This document shows positions 53,740-64,000 of a DNA stretch of 64,000 nt, one piece after another. Below the pieces are notes generated by a model. It was not told where the DNA came from and ran no database searches. It worked only from the letters and a program-made list of their open reading frames with translations. The stretch's first letter is position 1. The number at the start of each line of letters is the position of its first letter. The position numbers were made by a program, and so were the translations under genes. The DNA is from Schistocerca nitens (lineage: Eukaryota > Arthropoda > Insecta > Orthoptera > Acrididae): positions 718,907,202 to 718,971,201 of the forward strand of contig NC_064617.1 in assembly GCF_023898315.1 (NCBI RefSeq), given 5' to 3'.

Positions 53740-54044
53740 ATAAAGTAAAGCTGCATGTCCTCGGGAAAAATTACGGCTGTAGTTTCCCCTTGCTTTCAGC
53801 CGTTCGCAGTACCAGCACAGCAAGGCCGTTTTGGTTAATGTTACAAGGCCAGATCAGTCAATCATCCAGACTGTTGCCCCTGCAACTACTGAAAAGGCTG
53901 CTGCCCCTCTTCAGGAACCACATGTTTGTCTGGCCTCTCAACAGATACCCCTCCGTTGTGGTTGCACCTACGGTACGGCCATCTGTATCGCTGAGGCACG
54001 CAAGCCTCCCCACCAACGGCAAGGTCCATGGTTCATGGGGGAAG
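53740..54044 (-). other. RTE 5' leader
   Basis: This sequence lies between the endonuclease start and the 5' target duplication. It is moderately GC-rich with no long frame in sense orientation joined to the ORF. It likely holds the internal promoter, as is usual in RTE elements, but no specific motif is claimed. Confidence 0.6.
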
Positions 54045-54055
54045 ACTTCAAACGT

Positions 54056-55556
54056 GTGAAGGAAGAAATCCGACCATTTCTCTGTCCTCGCATAACATAT
54101 GTTTGACAAGGCAAATTCTGTGATATACTCGAAGAACTGCAAGTCATAAGCATTTGACGAGAGGAACAGAAAAATATGTGAAACTTCTTTTGAGTTTCTT
54201 TACTCTGATAATTTTGTGTTCACATTTTTTCATTATTGCAGTTACGTATTTCGCTTCTTAGTATGTTGTTTTCTGCTTCTTTACTACGAAGTACGCATCT
54301 CATTATCGGAAAAAAGCTACAAACTGACTCAACACTATTTTCACTGACTCAACACTATTTTCCCTCAAGGTACAGGGTCGTGTGTATTATTTTGTTCGCC
54401 TTTTCTTCTTTCCATTATATGACTACGTGGTATAACCAGTTACTTATTTATCACACTCTTATCACAGATATCGTACCATAATGGGTAAAGTATGTATGTC
54501 TGCATGGTGTAAAAAAGAAACTTACTTTCTTCATATTTTTTAAATAGGTGAATTAAGTATACAAATTACATCGTAAAATCTTTCACAGTTTTGTGTGATA
54601 TTAATTCAAAACAAAATTTGTAGTTTTCCTGCCAGGGGCATGAATCTATTCTTGATAAATGACAGTTCTCTTTGATTATTTTTTACGTGCATTTTCTTTT
54701 CATCCTCACTCATACTCCCGCATATTAAATGTCATTACGGCTGTCACCAGCCTAGCGACACCAAAAACAATGGTATTTACGCTAGTAATGTAATTTTTTG
54801 AATATTTTTACACGTTAATCCTTCACACTCGCACCTCCCCTCTAAGTGTGCTAGCGGCATTTTACCCCAATGGAACGTTTTTTAAGATAGTAATACATGT
54901 ATCAATTTTATCTGAAATAGCCCTTGGCATTCTAGAGCTATGCTAACATACAACCGGTTTCCCAGCATTACGCACAGGGTTACTAAGATTGTTTTACATC
55001 AACAGTATATTTTCATAGGTAGTAAGCCATATGTGTACCAAATGTGACTGAAATTGCGCCAAGCATTCCAGAGATATACTATTCATGGCACCCTTTTCTA
55101 CCTCCAACCTCACCTCTACGGTTAAATGTCAACCCAGCAATTCCAAAAAACTATGGATGCGCACCAGTATTGTTCGTTTTAAGTTATTTTTAGGTCACTT
55201 CTTCATACTGCTACCCCATCCCACTCCTAAATGTGTTATGGACGGTGGTGTGAGGGTCTTACTCAGCCATACGCTTTTACATAAATGGTATATAGGTACC
55301 AGTTTCGACAGAAAATACACAATGAGCTCCAGGGCTATCCTCGAACATAAACAGTGTAATGTTGTTGCATTAATTTGAGGTGTAAGCGGTGCTGATATTC
55401 AAGACCACAAAAGTGGTTTAAAAGCTGTGAGCTATGTGAGGAAGTTAACCTTGCATTACTGCGCAACTGTTTCACCAGGTATCCAGTCTAGCTTACCAAA
55501 TTCCCAACCAGACTAACATTAATTATAATTTTTTAGTATTCATCTTATGATAACCG

Positions 55557-55560
<4 letters not shown>
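54056..55560. repeat. Mostly unassigned; degenerate repeat units at about 54895-55350
   Basis: Three diverged units share a pattern like TGTACCAAATNTGACTGAAA, then GGCATTC(C/T)AGAG(A/C)TAT. They lie near 54897, 55031 and 55290. A 20-bp tandem pair ACTGACTCAACACTATTTTC-like lies at 54325-54363. The remainder shows nothing recognised. Confidence 0.5.

Positions 55561-55634
<74 letters not shown>
55561..55634. repeat. (AT)n microsatellite, 74 bp
   Basis: Perfect TA repeat, the longest in the window. Confidence 0.95.
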
Positions 55635-55637
<3 letters not shown>

Positions 55638-57759
55638 AAAAAGAAGACAATTTAAATAAAAGGAAATAAATCAGTTTATAAATGGACATTTATTTTAACA
55701 TTGATCATTGAAATTTCAGCATATTAAACTTGATTCATAACTAAACTGTTGCCTTATTTAGGATTGTGAAAATGTGAGTTTTTAATCTTACAGAACACAT
55801 CAAATATGGAGCCAAGATTGGGAGACTGCATACAACACTGCATTCATAAAATAACACACAAAGAACGTTGAAACATATGCAAGAGGAAATTAACCACAAC
55901 CAACCGATTCAATTTTCACCCAAAGAAGTAGCGTTCGTAGCGCAATCCTGTCCGTCATGAGATTACCACACACTGGTATACTAAATTCATACTAACTCTG
56001 TGTGAAATCTTCCCGAGAAGAATAGCTGAGGGCTACTTTGATGCTTACACCACATGCCTCACGTGGTCAACTTGGTTTACACAAAGAGTGTAACTCCACA
56101 ATAATTTTGATAATTAAAATAAATTACATCGAAACGCAATTTACCAAAGAAAAACCTCGAACTGGTTACTATCGTCTTACTATTAACCTGATGGGTCAAG
56201 CAATTGCATAAGCACGTGGTACTGGTCTCACAAAGTACACCCCACGTGGGTTGAACATTAAGAAAAGTTGCTATATTGAAAAACATTGTCAAGACGAGAC
56301 GTTATAATCTCACGCACATTCGCATTTAAGATTGATGATCTTAGTTAGAGTTACTGATCAACACGTGGTTCCACTTTACTCACAAAGTAGTGACAAAGCA
56401 ACTACCGGAAGATATTCTGAACTTCACACGCGAATTACACTGCAATTTAAGATAACATTAGATATTTTAGATATTATACCTGAAATAAAGGTGATTAAAT
56501 TTTCAGTTAGGCTGAACTTAAGAAATCCATTGTCCTACGGACTTAGCAGACACGCGCTTAGCCGGAGATCTTACCACTTCAGACGCTCGCCGCAGACAGA
56601 CTGACTTGGGCTCCTACCTGAGGGGTGCCTCACAAATACAAACGGAATTGACCAGAGAGGCAGCTCCCTATACCAACATGACAAGGAACGGACAGGACCA
56701 TACTAAGAATAGAAACCTCTCTGCTTTTAGAAAGCGTAGCTACCTGTTCCGACGTTGGTCCTACTGTTCTCTAGCAGACAGGCTTGTCTGCTACCCTCAA
56801 GCATGCAACTAGAAATACATTTGCTCATTCATTCATTCTTTCACACAGAAGGGAAGGGGGATGACATTATCTTATCATATACAGTATATAAAAGAAAGCG
56901 GATGTAGGTTCCGTATGAGACTGTGTGACATGAATTACATATAAACTGTGTTTTAAAGTGTAGTAGTGTGACAGATCGTTCTTGTTTATGTATAAAAGTA
57001 ACACGTTTCACTGCTCAGTCTCCTCCCAGATAGTCAGAAACACCACAGTAAATTTAGAAGAGGAATTTATGCCGTAAATGACAACAGATTTAAGAAATTA
57101 ACATGAAAGGAATCCAACAGAGACCTTTCAACAGATACATTCATTTTTTTATTCGTATAGATTTTTACGTGCAAAAAGTATGCAAAGCGTCCAAATATTT
57201 TATACAGATGGTATATTGTCCAGAAGTGAGCACTTTTAGAGAACGAACTGATGGTCGGAAATCTCCATTTAAAATTTGCTGATAGATCAAAACTCGATGT
57301 CAGTCCTACACTTGCTAGCAGTTTACAAGCACCTGCCTCACACGTCTTGGACGGTCAACTCCTCGTACCGCAAGAAACATCCACTATCGACTGTTGGTTT
57401 TTTAGCTCATAATACTGTCTTTAGGATTCCGTCTGTTTAATTTTGATTGCTGCTGAGCAGATTCCCCAGTAGCTTCCTTTCTAATGTATCTGACAGGTGT
57501 AGAAATCGTTGTGTTTATAAGACAAGTAGTTATTGTGAAAATGAATGGGATGAAATAGCAGCTCAAGTCGATTAAGTATCAAGATTTTTGAAACGACTAC
57601 ATCATACATTCGGTTATTTGTACTTAGAACATACTGACCTGATCCATATAACAACGAAATGTTGCACTTGGTTCATAGAATAAGTCTCAAACTAAACTGA
57701 AATTCGAAGCACTTACTGACATTAGTGTCGTTATGCCATCGCTTAAAACTTCCGTGTTA
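55635..57759. other. Unassigned sequence
   Basis: No supported gene. A purine run followed by TGACATTATC near 56860 and a TATATAAAAG near 56885 recall a polypurine tract/LTR junction, but there is no paired LTR or pol remnant. Confidence 0.5.
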
Positions 57760-57924
57760 TTAGGCCGTGGTCGGTGCGTAAAACTTTCTCCTAACGTTTC
57801 CTCTCCGACTGCGGGAGGCATTTTCAGAGATAAAATGGCAATTAGCCATTTTACCTCTGAAGATGTCTCCCGCAGTCGGAGAGGAAACGTTAGGAGAAAG
57901 TTTTATACATCGACCACGGCCTAA
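57760..57924. repeat. 165-bp hairpin MITE with ~80-bp arms
   Basis: The left arm starts TTAGGCCGTGGTCGGTGCGT and the right arm's reverse complement starts TTAGGCCGTGGTCGATGTAT. They pair almost throughout, including CTTTCTCCTAACGTTTCCTC and TCCGACTGCGGGAG, around a loop of only a few bases near 57842. The few mismatches are transitions. No coding capacity. TTA or TA flanks are possible but not certain. Confidence 0.92.
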
Positions 57925-58707
57925 AAACCCGGAATTTTTAGATTATGTCAATACCAGCCGTGAAAGCTTACATTGTACGATCAATGTCGTTATGGTTAGC
58001 AGCCCCTCCACACAGTACATAGATAGTTACCAAAACAATGTAACATCTGTACGAGTAATGTTAATATGTGAACCACCAAGTAAATGTGTGCAAGTTGTCA
58101 GTTCTTTCCATTTCAGCGTTGTTCCATTAATCACGCTCTGCAACATATTGTGCCCTCAATGACGGACAAAAAATGGTCGTGTGGTTTAGCAGGACAGGGA
58201 AGCTTTGAAGTACACCAGGATCTGATTAAAGTACGCATTAACAGAGGAATGTGATTTGGGGCGTTATAATCTATAAAATAGCATCCTTACTATGGAACGG
58301 CATCAGCATACGGAATACACTTGTCCTTAAAATATGTTTGACGATAAATGCACAAACACAATACGACCAGTGGAATGCATAAACCTGCTACTCCCACAGT
58401 GGGAGAGGTACCCCTACATTTGTTCATGGAAACAGGACGGCCATCACACATAAACTAGACCTGATGTTGGACACAAAGTGCAACTAACTAATTAACCATT
58501 TAAATATCTTCCCGTAATTGTTGGTTCATACGTCACATCTTCGGCAGCATCTACTTTCCACGAACACTTTATTGGAGCTTATGACACAGCCAGCGTTATT
58601 CAGTCTGTGGCACAACAGTTGCAGTCGGATTATAGAACGACTTTGTTCAAAATACTTATGAAGTTCTGATATTATTTGTATCGCGTTTGCTATTCACTTT
58701 TTTTGTG
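57925..58707. other. Unassigned sequence
   Basis: Nothing recognised. Confidence 0.55.
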
Positions 58708-58719
58708 ACAAACGTCACC

Positions 58720-58923
58720 TGCCGGCCGCTGGTGGCCGAGCGATTCTGGGCGCTTCAGTCTGGAACCGCGCGACCTCTACGGTCGCAGGTTCGAATCCTG
58801 CCTCGGGCATGGATGTGTTTGATGTCCTTAGGTTAGTTAGGTTTAAGTAGTTCTAAGTTCTAGGGGACTGATGACCTGAGATGTTAAGTCCCATAGTGCT
58901 CAGAGCCATTTGAACCATTTTGA
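58720..58923 (+). repeat. tRNA-derived SINE, family 1, full length with 12-bp TSD
   Basis: It starts TGCCGGCCGCTGGTGGCCGA (A box GTGGCCGAGCG), has the B box GGTTCGAATCC, and ends CATTTGAACCATTTTGA. ACAAACGTCACC at 58708-58719 and 58924-58935 is a perfect target duplication. It is the same family as 9989 and 13334, in + orientation. Confidence 0.94.
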
Positions 58924-58935
58924 ACAAACGTCACC

Positions 58936-59249
58936 AACATCCGATAATCTTGACAACAGATAATTAATTGCCTTCAGCATTACGTTTCGTGATTAATGCC
59001 TTGCCAACATGCGCGTTCGTTGTCGTCGTCACGTTAGGCATTGTTACTAACGGTTCATATATTGAAAAGATACGGCGCACTTGCTCTAACCATCAACACT
59101 TCAACAATCTGCTCTTAGGAGAGGTAGGGAACCCAGTCAGCTCTAACAACTCGTGACTATAAGTGAGATTAAGTATTGTGATCCAGCACTGGCTCACAGT
59201 TGAAGTCTTCCGTCAGAACATACAGACTTTGAAAAGAAGGGAGTCCGCA
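58936..59249. other. Unassigned sequence
   Basis: Nothing recognised. Confidence 0.55.
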
Positions 59250-60240
59250 GCTGGACAGTAACTATGCCTCGCAGTCAGGCGCCTGAACAATACAAGCATA
59301 CTTGGTATGTCAACACTTGAGAGAGGAGGTGTAACTGGATTTGAAAAAGCCGGTCTGAATAATCAGCGAATCTTTCGACGTTGGAAGAGGAGCGATGCCA
59401 CTATTCGACGATGTTTGCAGGAATGAGTGAACCATGGATGAACACAACGTCAGGAAGGAAGCGGTCGACCCAGAGAGACGACAGAACTAGAGGACCAAGC
59501 AGTCGTCAGAGAGACATTCAGAGCCCCGTATTCATTATTATCATCGATACGACGTACAACTGGTGCCTCAGTGACAACCAAGATCATTAATAGGCGGCTC
59601 AAAGAAAGGGTGCTCAGCTGACGGTGCCCCTTGCGCCGACTGCCTCTGCACGCCAGCAAGCCCGTTTGCAGTGCTGACGGGCATATACGACCTGGAATCT
59701 CGTTGACTGGAGTAGAATTGTCTTTAGTGATGAGTCCCGCATCTTACTGAGCCCAGATGACCAACGAAGACGGGTCTGGTGACGCCCCGGATTGCAGTTG
59801 GATACCAACTTGACTGTCGGCCGCCATACTGCCCAATAACAAGGAATAATGGTCTGGGCTCCCATGTCTTTTCGTAGCAGGACCCCTTTGATTGTCATCT
59901 GCCGCTCCCTTACAGCACAGCGCTACACCGACGATATTCTACGCCCCGTTTTATTGACCTTCATGGCAAGCCATCTTGGCCTTACATTTCAGCAAGATAA
60001 TGCCTACCCCCACATGGCGAGAGTTTCTACTGCCTCTCTCTGTGCTTGCCAAACTCTATCCTGCCCAGAAAGGTCGCCGGGTCTCTCCCAACTGAGAACA
60101 TTTGGAACATTATGGCCAGGGCCCTCCAACCAGCTCGGGATTTTGACGATCTAATGTGCCATTTGGACAGAATTTGGCACAATATCCCTCAGGAAGACGT
60201 CTAACAACACTATCAATCAATGTCATGCCGAATAACTGCT
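59250..60240 (+). pseudogene. Tc1-like transposase remnant, heavily broken
   Basis: + strand blocks in changing frames include an N-terminal piece near 59262 (MPRSQAPEQYKH-like), RIVFSDESRILLSPDDQRR (first Asp, near 59720), GIMVWAPMSFRSRTPL, FQQDNAYPHMARVS (second Asp, 59990) and an LRTFGTLW block where the Glu region should be. Numerous stops and small indels separate them. TIRs were not identified. Confidence 0.75.
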
Positions 60241-60559
60241 TTCATAAAGGCCAATGCGTTATTGACTTGCTCAATGTGTGAAGCTCTTTCTCTTGAATAT
60301 ATCATTCCATTTTTCAGGAACTGCAATCCTATGCTTGTCTGTACATGTGCATCACATCTACCGATTTCCGCCCCATTCGGATAATTCCTTCGTGGTTCGC
60401 CTTTTTTCGTTTTGGAATTATCTTGCAAAAAATGGCGAATTATTTTAATTCACGAACAGGGACAAAAAATATGTTGAAGAGTTCCGTTTTTATTTCGTAT
60501 CCTATGAGTGCAAAATCAAAGCTCTTTGCCACTCGGTATTTGACAAGCAGTTGGCAGTA

Positions 60560-62440
60560 TCTAGAAGAATAGTTATGGCTGCGAATGTATTCGTGATATA
60601 TATACAGGATCGAGAAGTTTCAGATCAAATAAGGTCAGCTGCATGAAACGTACCACAAACAGAAAATAGCACATTGAAGAAGTATATGAATTCAAAACAG
60701 TCATCAAGGGGACCCAAAATGCTGTTCCTTTCATGTTAGTTGGACATAAAGCAAGAAACAATCAATGCCTTCTCTGCGCGATAGCAATGGAGATACTATC
60801 GAAGACAGTGCTGACAGAGCAGAGTTACTAAAACAGCCTTCCGAAATGCCTTCACAAAAGAAGACGAAGTAAATATTCGAGAATTCGAATCGAGAACAGC
60901 TGCCAACACGAGTAACGTTGAAGTAAATATCCTCGGAGTAGTGAAGCAAATTAAATCACTTAATAAAAGCAAGTCTTCTGGTCCAGACTGTATACCAATT
61001 ACGTTCCTTTCGGAGTATGCTGATGCATTAGCTCCATACTTAACAATCATATACAACCGTTCGCTCGACGAAAGATCCGTACCCAAAGACAGGAAAGTTG
61101 CAAAGGTCACACCAATATTCAAAAAGGTAGTATTAGTAATTCACTAAATTACAGGCTCATATCGTTAACGTCGATATGCAGCAGGATTGTGGAACATATA
61201 TTGTGTTCTAACATTGTGAATTACCTCGAAGAAAACGGTCTATTGATACACAGTCAAAATGGGTTTAGAAAACATCGTTCCTGTGAAACACAACTAGCTC
61301 TCTATTCACACGAAGTGTTGAGTGTTATTGACAAGGGATTTCAGATCGATTCCGTATTTCTGGATTACCGGAAGGCTTTTGACACTATACCACACAAGCA
61401 GCTTGTAGTGAAATTACGTGCTTATGGAATATCGTCTCAGTTATGTGACTGCATTTGTGATTTCCTCTCAGAGAGGTCATAGTTCGTAGTAATTGACGGA
61501 AAGTCGTCGAGCAAAACAGAAGTGACGTCTGGCGTTCCCCAAGGTAGTGTTATAGGCCCTTTGCTGTTCCTTATCTATATAAACGATTTGGGAGACAATC
61601 TGAGCAGCCGTATTAGGTTGTATGCAGATGACGCTATCGTTTATCGACTAATACAGTAATCAGAAGATCAAAACAAATTGTAAAACGATTTAGAAAATAT
61701 ATCTGAATGGTGCGAAAATTGCCAGTTGACCCTAAATAACGAAAAGTGTGAGGTCATCCACATGAATGCTAAAAGGAACGCGTTAAACTTCGGTTACACT
61801 ATAAATCAGTCTAATCTAAAAGCCGTAAATTCAACTAAATACCTAGTTATTTAGTTGAATTTACGGCTTTTACGAACAACTTAAATTGGAAGGAAAACAT
61901 AGAAAATGTTGTGGGGAAGGCTAACCGAAGACTGCGTTTTATTGGCAGGACACTTAGAAAATGTACCAGATCTACTAAGGAGACTACCTACCCTACGCTT
62001 GTCCGTCCTCTTTTAGAATACTGCTGCGCGGTGTGGGATCCTTACCAGATAGGACTGACGGAGTACATCGAAACAGTTCAAAGAAGGGCAGCACGATTTG
62101 TATTATTTCGAAATATGGGAGAGAATGTCACAGCAAATATGCAGGAGTTGGGCTGGATATCATTAAAAGAAAGGCTTTTTTCGTTGCGACGGAATCTTCT
62201 CACGAAATTCCCATCACCAACTTTCTCCTCCGAATGCGAAAATATTTTGTTGACACTGACCTACATAGGGAGAAACGATTACCACGATAAAATAAGGGAA
62301 ATCATAGCTCGTACGGAAAGATATAGGTGTTCGTTCTTTCCGCGCGCTGTACGAAATTGGAATAATTGAGAACTGTGAAGGTGGTTCGATGAACCCTCTG
62401 CCAGGCACTTAAATGTGATTTGCAGAATATCCATGTAGAT
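60560..62440 (+). pseudogene. Jockey/CR1-superfamily LINE remnant (RT and 3' end)
   Basis: RT blocks are IKSLNKSKSSGPDCIPITFL (60941-61147), SRIVEHILCSNIVNYLEENG, VFLDYRKAFDTIPHKQ (61189-61482), VTSGVPQGSVIGPLLFLIYI (near 61530) and RLYADDAIVYRL (near 61620). The C-terminal blocks AVWDPYQIGLTEYIETVQRR and RAVRNWN follow. The 3' end carries CCATGTAGATGTAGATGAAC, as in the LINE at 26152-29512. Stops occur near 61480 and 61660. A 24-bp inverted duplication at 61817-61872 disrupts the frame. Confidence 0.85.
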
Positions 62441-64000
62441 GTAGATGAACATCGAGCACATACACCTGCATATATTGTTTGAAAGATATCGGCTATGAAT
62501 AAATCACTGCGTGTTTCACTACTTGATATCCGATGTACTTAACGGAAGTGTTTTCAGGAGAGCTGAAGGTCTCACATGCATCCTCATTTCTACGGAGTAT
62601 TCCTCAAACCATTCCAACACAGTTCGTAAGCGATGAGTGGCTCGTTGCATTGCTGAAGGCACATCTTGCCAGCTGAGAAACAAAGGCGGCACCCACATGA
62701 GAGCGCCTCCCTCTCCTTTTTCACTTCACCTAATCTCAGTCCTACATTTGGGACACTATCGTGCCAATGTGCGCCATGGATACATCTTCGATCATTCCCC
62801 TATAGAGGCGGGTAATGTTGAGTGGTCTGGATCAGGATAGCTCATTAATGCTTTCAGTGTCTCACAGCGTTCAAGCCATGAAGCATTGCCTTCATTACCA
62901 GGGCGAAAGGCTAGTGGGTGCTTCATGCTACTGGGTCTAATGCAATCTCTCATGAGTGTACAGCACGGAGTAGCTACGTTACAAATGATTCATATCCAGG
63001 TTCAAAGATGCCGTGTGTTGATTTGTGAATAAGGAAGGAATGTTACCGTATGATGCCTTATCTACAGTATCTAGATTATTAGAGACGAAATTGACAGAAA
63101 CAAAAAGCCCTCTACCATATCCGTGGTAAGTGTTTTTGGTTTCCTTTTTTTTTCTTTCGAAAAACCTTCAATCGATCTGCTACATGAGTAACATTAGCAT
63201 GAGGTTCACTGACGAAGCCCACAATTGTTGAATGAGTGATATTTCATTATGTACGACAGACTGAAAAGATGTGACGTCTGTTATCCAGAGAAGAAGTCGT
63301 ATCGAAAGTTCCACGAAACTTAAAAAAATAAAAGCTGAGGGACGGGCCTTCTTCTAGATTAATAACTTCCGTGAGCATACACACTCTTCTGAGCAACAGG
63401 GATCGGCCAACTTATCAAAAGATGCTTTAGATCATCATGCTTGAGGATTGTTCGGTGCGCAACTGGATAATGCATTCTGGGAACTGTCACTCAAATTTGT
63501 GGTCTTACTCCTACTATGTCTTCACTGTAGTGCTGCTAGACTCATCAATGAAGACAAAGTGTTTGTCGGATACTTCCACTTATAACAAGGGGACATGGAC
63601 GTCATGGCCTGTAGTTCTTACTAGTATTCTGAAATTTAACAATCTGAAACCTTTAATAGAAACCTGTAATGGAATTTTAACCAAATAATTAGTATATTGT
63701 AAACTGTATACGAAAAAAATGAAGTGGAACGAATACTGATTTTTATCTTACATACTGAACTACGTGTAATTTTGTTTTGGGTGCACTGTACCTCCACACT
63801 GTTCAAAATAAAAGGTCAAAACAAGTTTTGTTATTTTAATTTTTATCTTGCTGAAACAGTAAACCAGAAATATTTACCAGTTTGTTGTTCTATGTATTTT
63901 TAAAAATATGTTTTTTAGAAGTAAGTTTTTTCTCCTAATAATTTAAGACAAATGACATGCCCATGCTCAAAATATTTAGTACATTGTTGTATGATGTGGT
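62441..64000. other. Unassigned AT-rich sequence to the window end
   Basis: Short open frames such as 63437-63688 have no recognised motif and no supporting splice or promoter context. Nothing else was recognised. Confidence 0.55.

Larger units (their letters stand above)
50750..54044 (-). mobile_element. RTE-type LINE, copy C, full length with 11-bp TSD
   Basis: ACTTCAAACGT at 50739-50749 and 54045-54055 is a perfect target duplication. Between them is a ~3.3-kb unit with a 5' leader (about 53740-54044), one long reading frame split by one stop, and a 3' (GTT)n tail on the + strand (CAA)n. Size and gene plan fit the RTE clade. It is the reference copy for A, B and F in this window. Confidence 0.93.

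Noticed and set aside
56850-57000. Polypurine tract followed by an LTR-like TGACATTATC start and TATA box
   Set aside because: No second LTR, primer-binding site or pol remnant lies near it; a chance combination is as likely.
1-64000. CRISPR arrays, operons or bacterial features
   Set aside because: No regularly spaced identical repeats with unique spacers. The SINEs, LINEs, microsatellites and DNA transposons show that this is animal nuclear DNA.

Overview
The window reads as intergenic, repeat-dominated DNA from an insect with a large genome. I infer an orthopteran, probably a grasshopper or locust. The basis is memory of repeat families, chiefly the tRNA-derived SINEs with the 'gcccgaggcaggattcgaac' B-box region and the RTE and Tc1 families. 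No search was run. I found no convincing host gene: almost every long open frame belongs to a transposable element or is an antisense shadow of one.

Layout. 0-1.2 kb: 3' end of a Ty3/gypsy element (pol tail, polypurine tract, LTR). 1.2-5 kb: two broken copies of one Tc1-like transposon flanking a long foldback repeat, all set in (TA)n tracts. 5-6.9 kb: an intronless, stop-containing pseudogene of a widespread uncharacterised arthropod family. 7.8-9 kb: a Merlin remnant, a promoter-like patch and a SINE. 10-11.7 kb: a SINE with perfect target-site duplications (TSDs) and an intact Tc1-like element. 12.2-14.2 kb: a dead Jockey/CR1-type LINE with a SINE inserted in it. 14.7-17.1 kb: a Merlin element with an intact DD36E transposase, TIRs and an 8-bp TSD. 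17.7-22.4 kb: a second Merlin element with TIRs and its own 8-bp TSD, swollen by a DD41D mariner and an RTE fragment. 22.5-30 kb: a SINE, a minisatellite, a dead mariner, and a nearly full LINE flanked by an inverted pair of a ~280-bp repeat. 31-37 kb: a decayed Maverick/Polinton (adintovirus-like) element with integrase, phospholipase-like, basic virion-type, adenain-like protease, two capsid-type genes and family B DNA polymerase, all on the + strand. 37-40 kb: minisatellites and a Tc1 element interrupted by a tRNA-like foldback. 40-50 kb: two RTE copies, Penelope and mariner remnants, and a decayed Tc1. 50.7-54 kb: a full-length RTE bounded by an 11-bp TSD. 54-64 kb: a degenerate repeat, a 165-bp hairpin MITE, a SINE, a dead Tc1 and a dead LINE.

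The genes do not form a pathway. What the window records is an insertion history in which several nested events can be ordered: SINE into LINE at 13.3 kb, foldback into Tc1 at 38.9 kb, and mariner and RTE into Merlin at 18-20 kb. Only the Merlin element at 14.7 kb and the Tc1 copy at 10.2 kb have uninterrupted transposase frames. The RTE at 50.7 kb is complete apart from one stop codon, which it shares with another copy.
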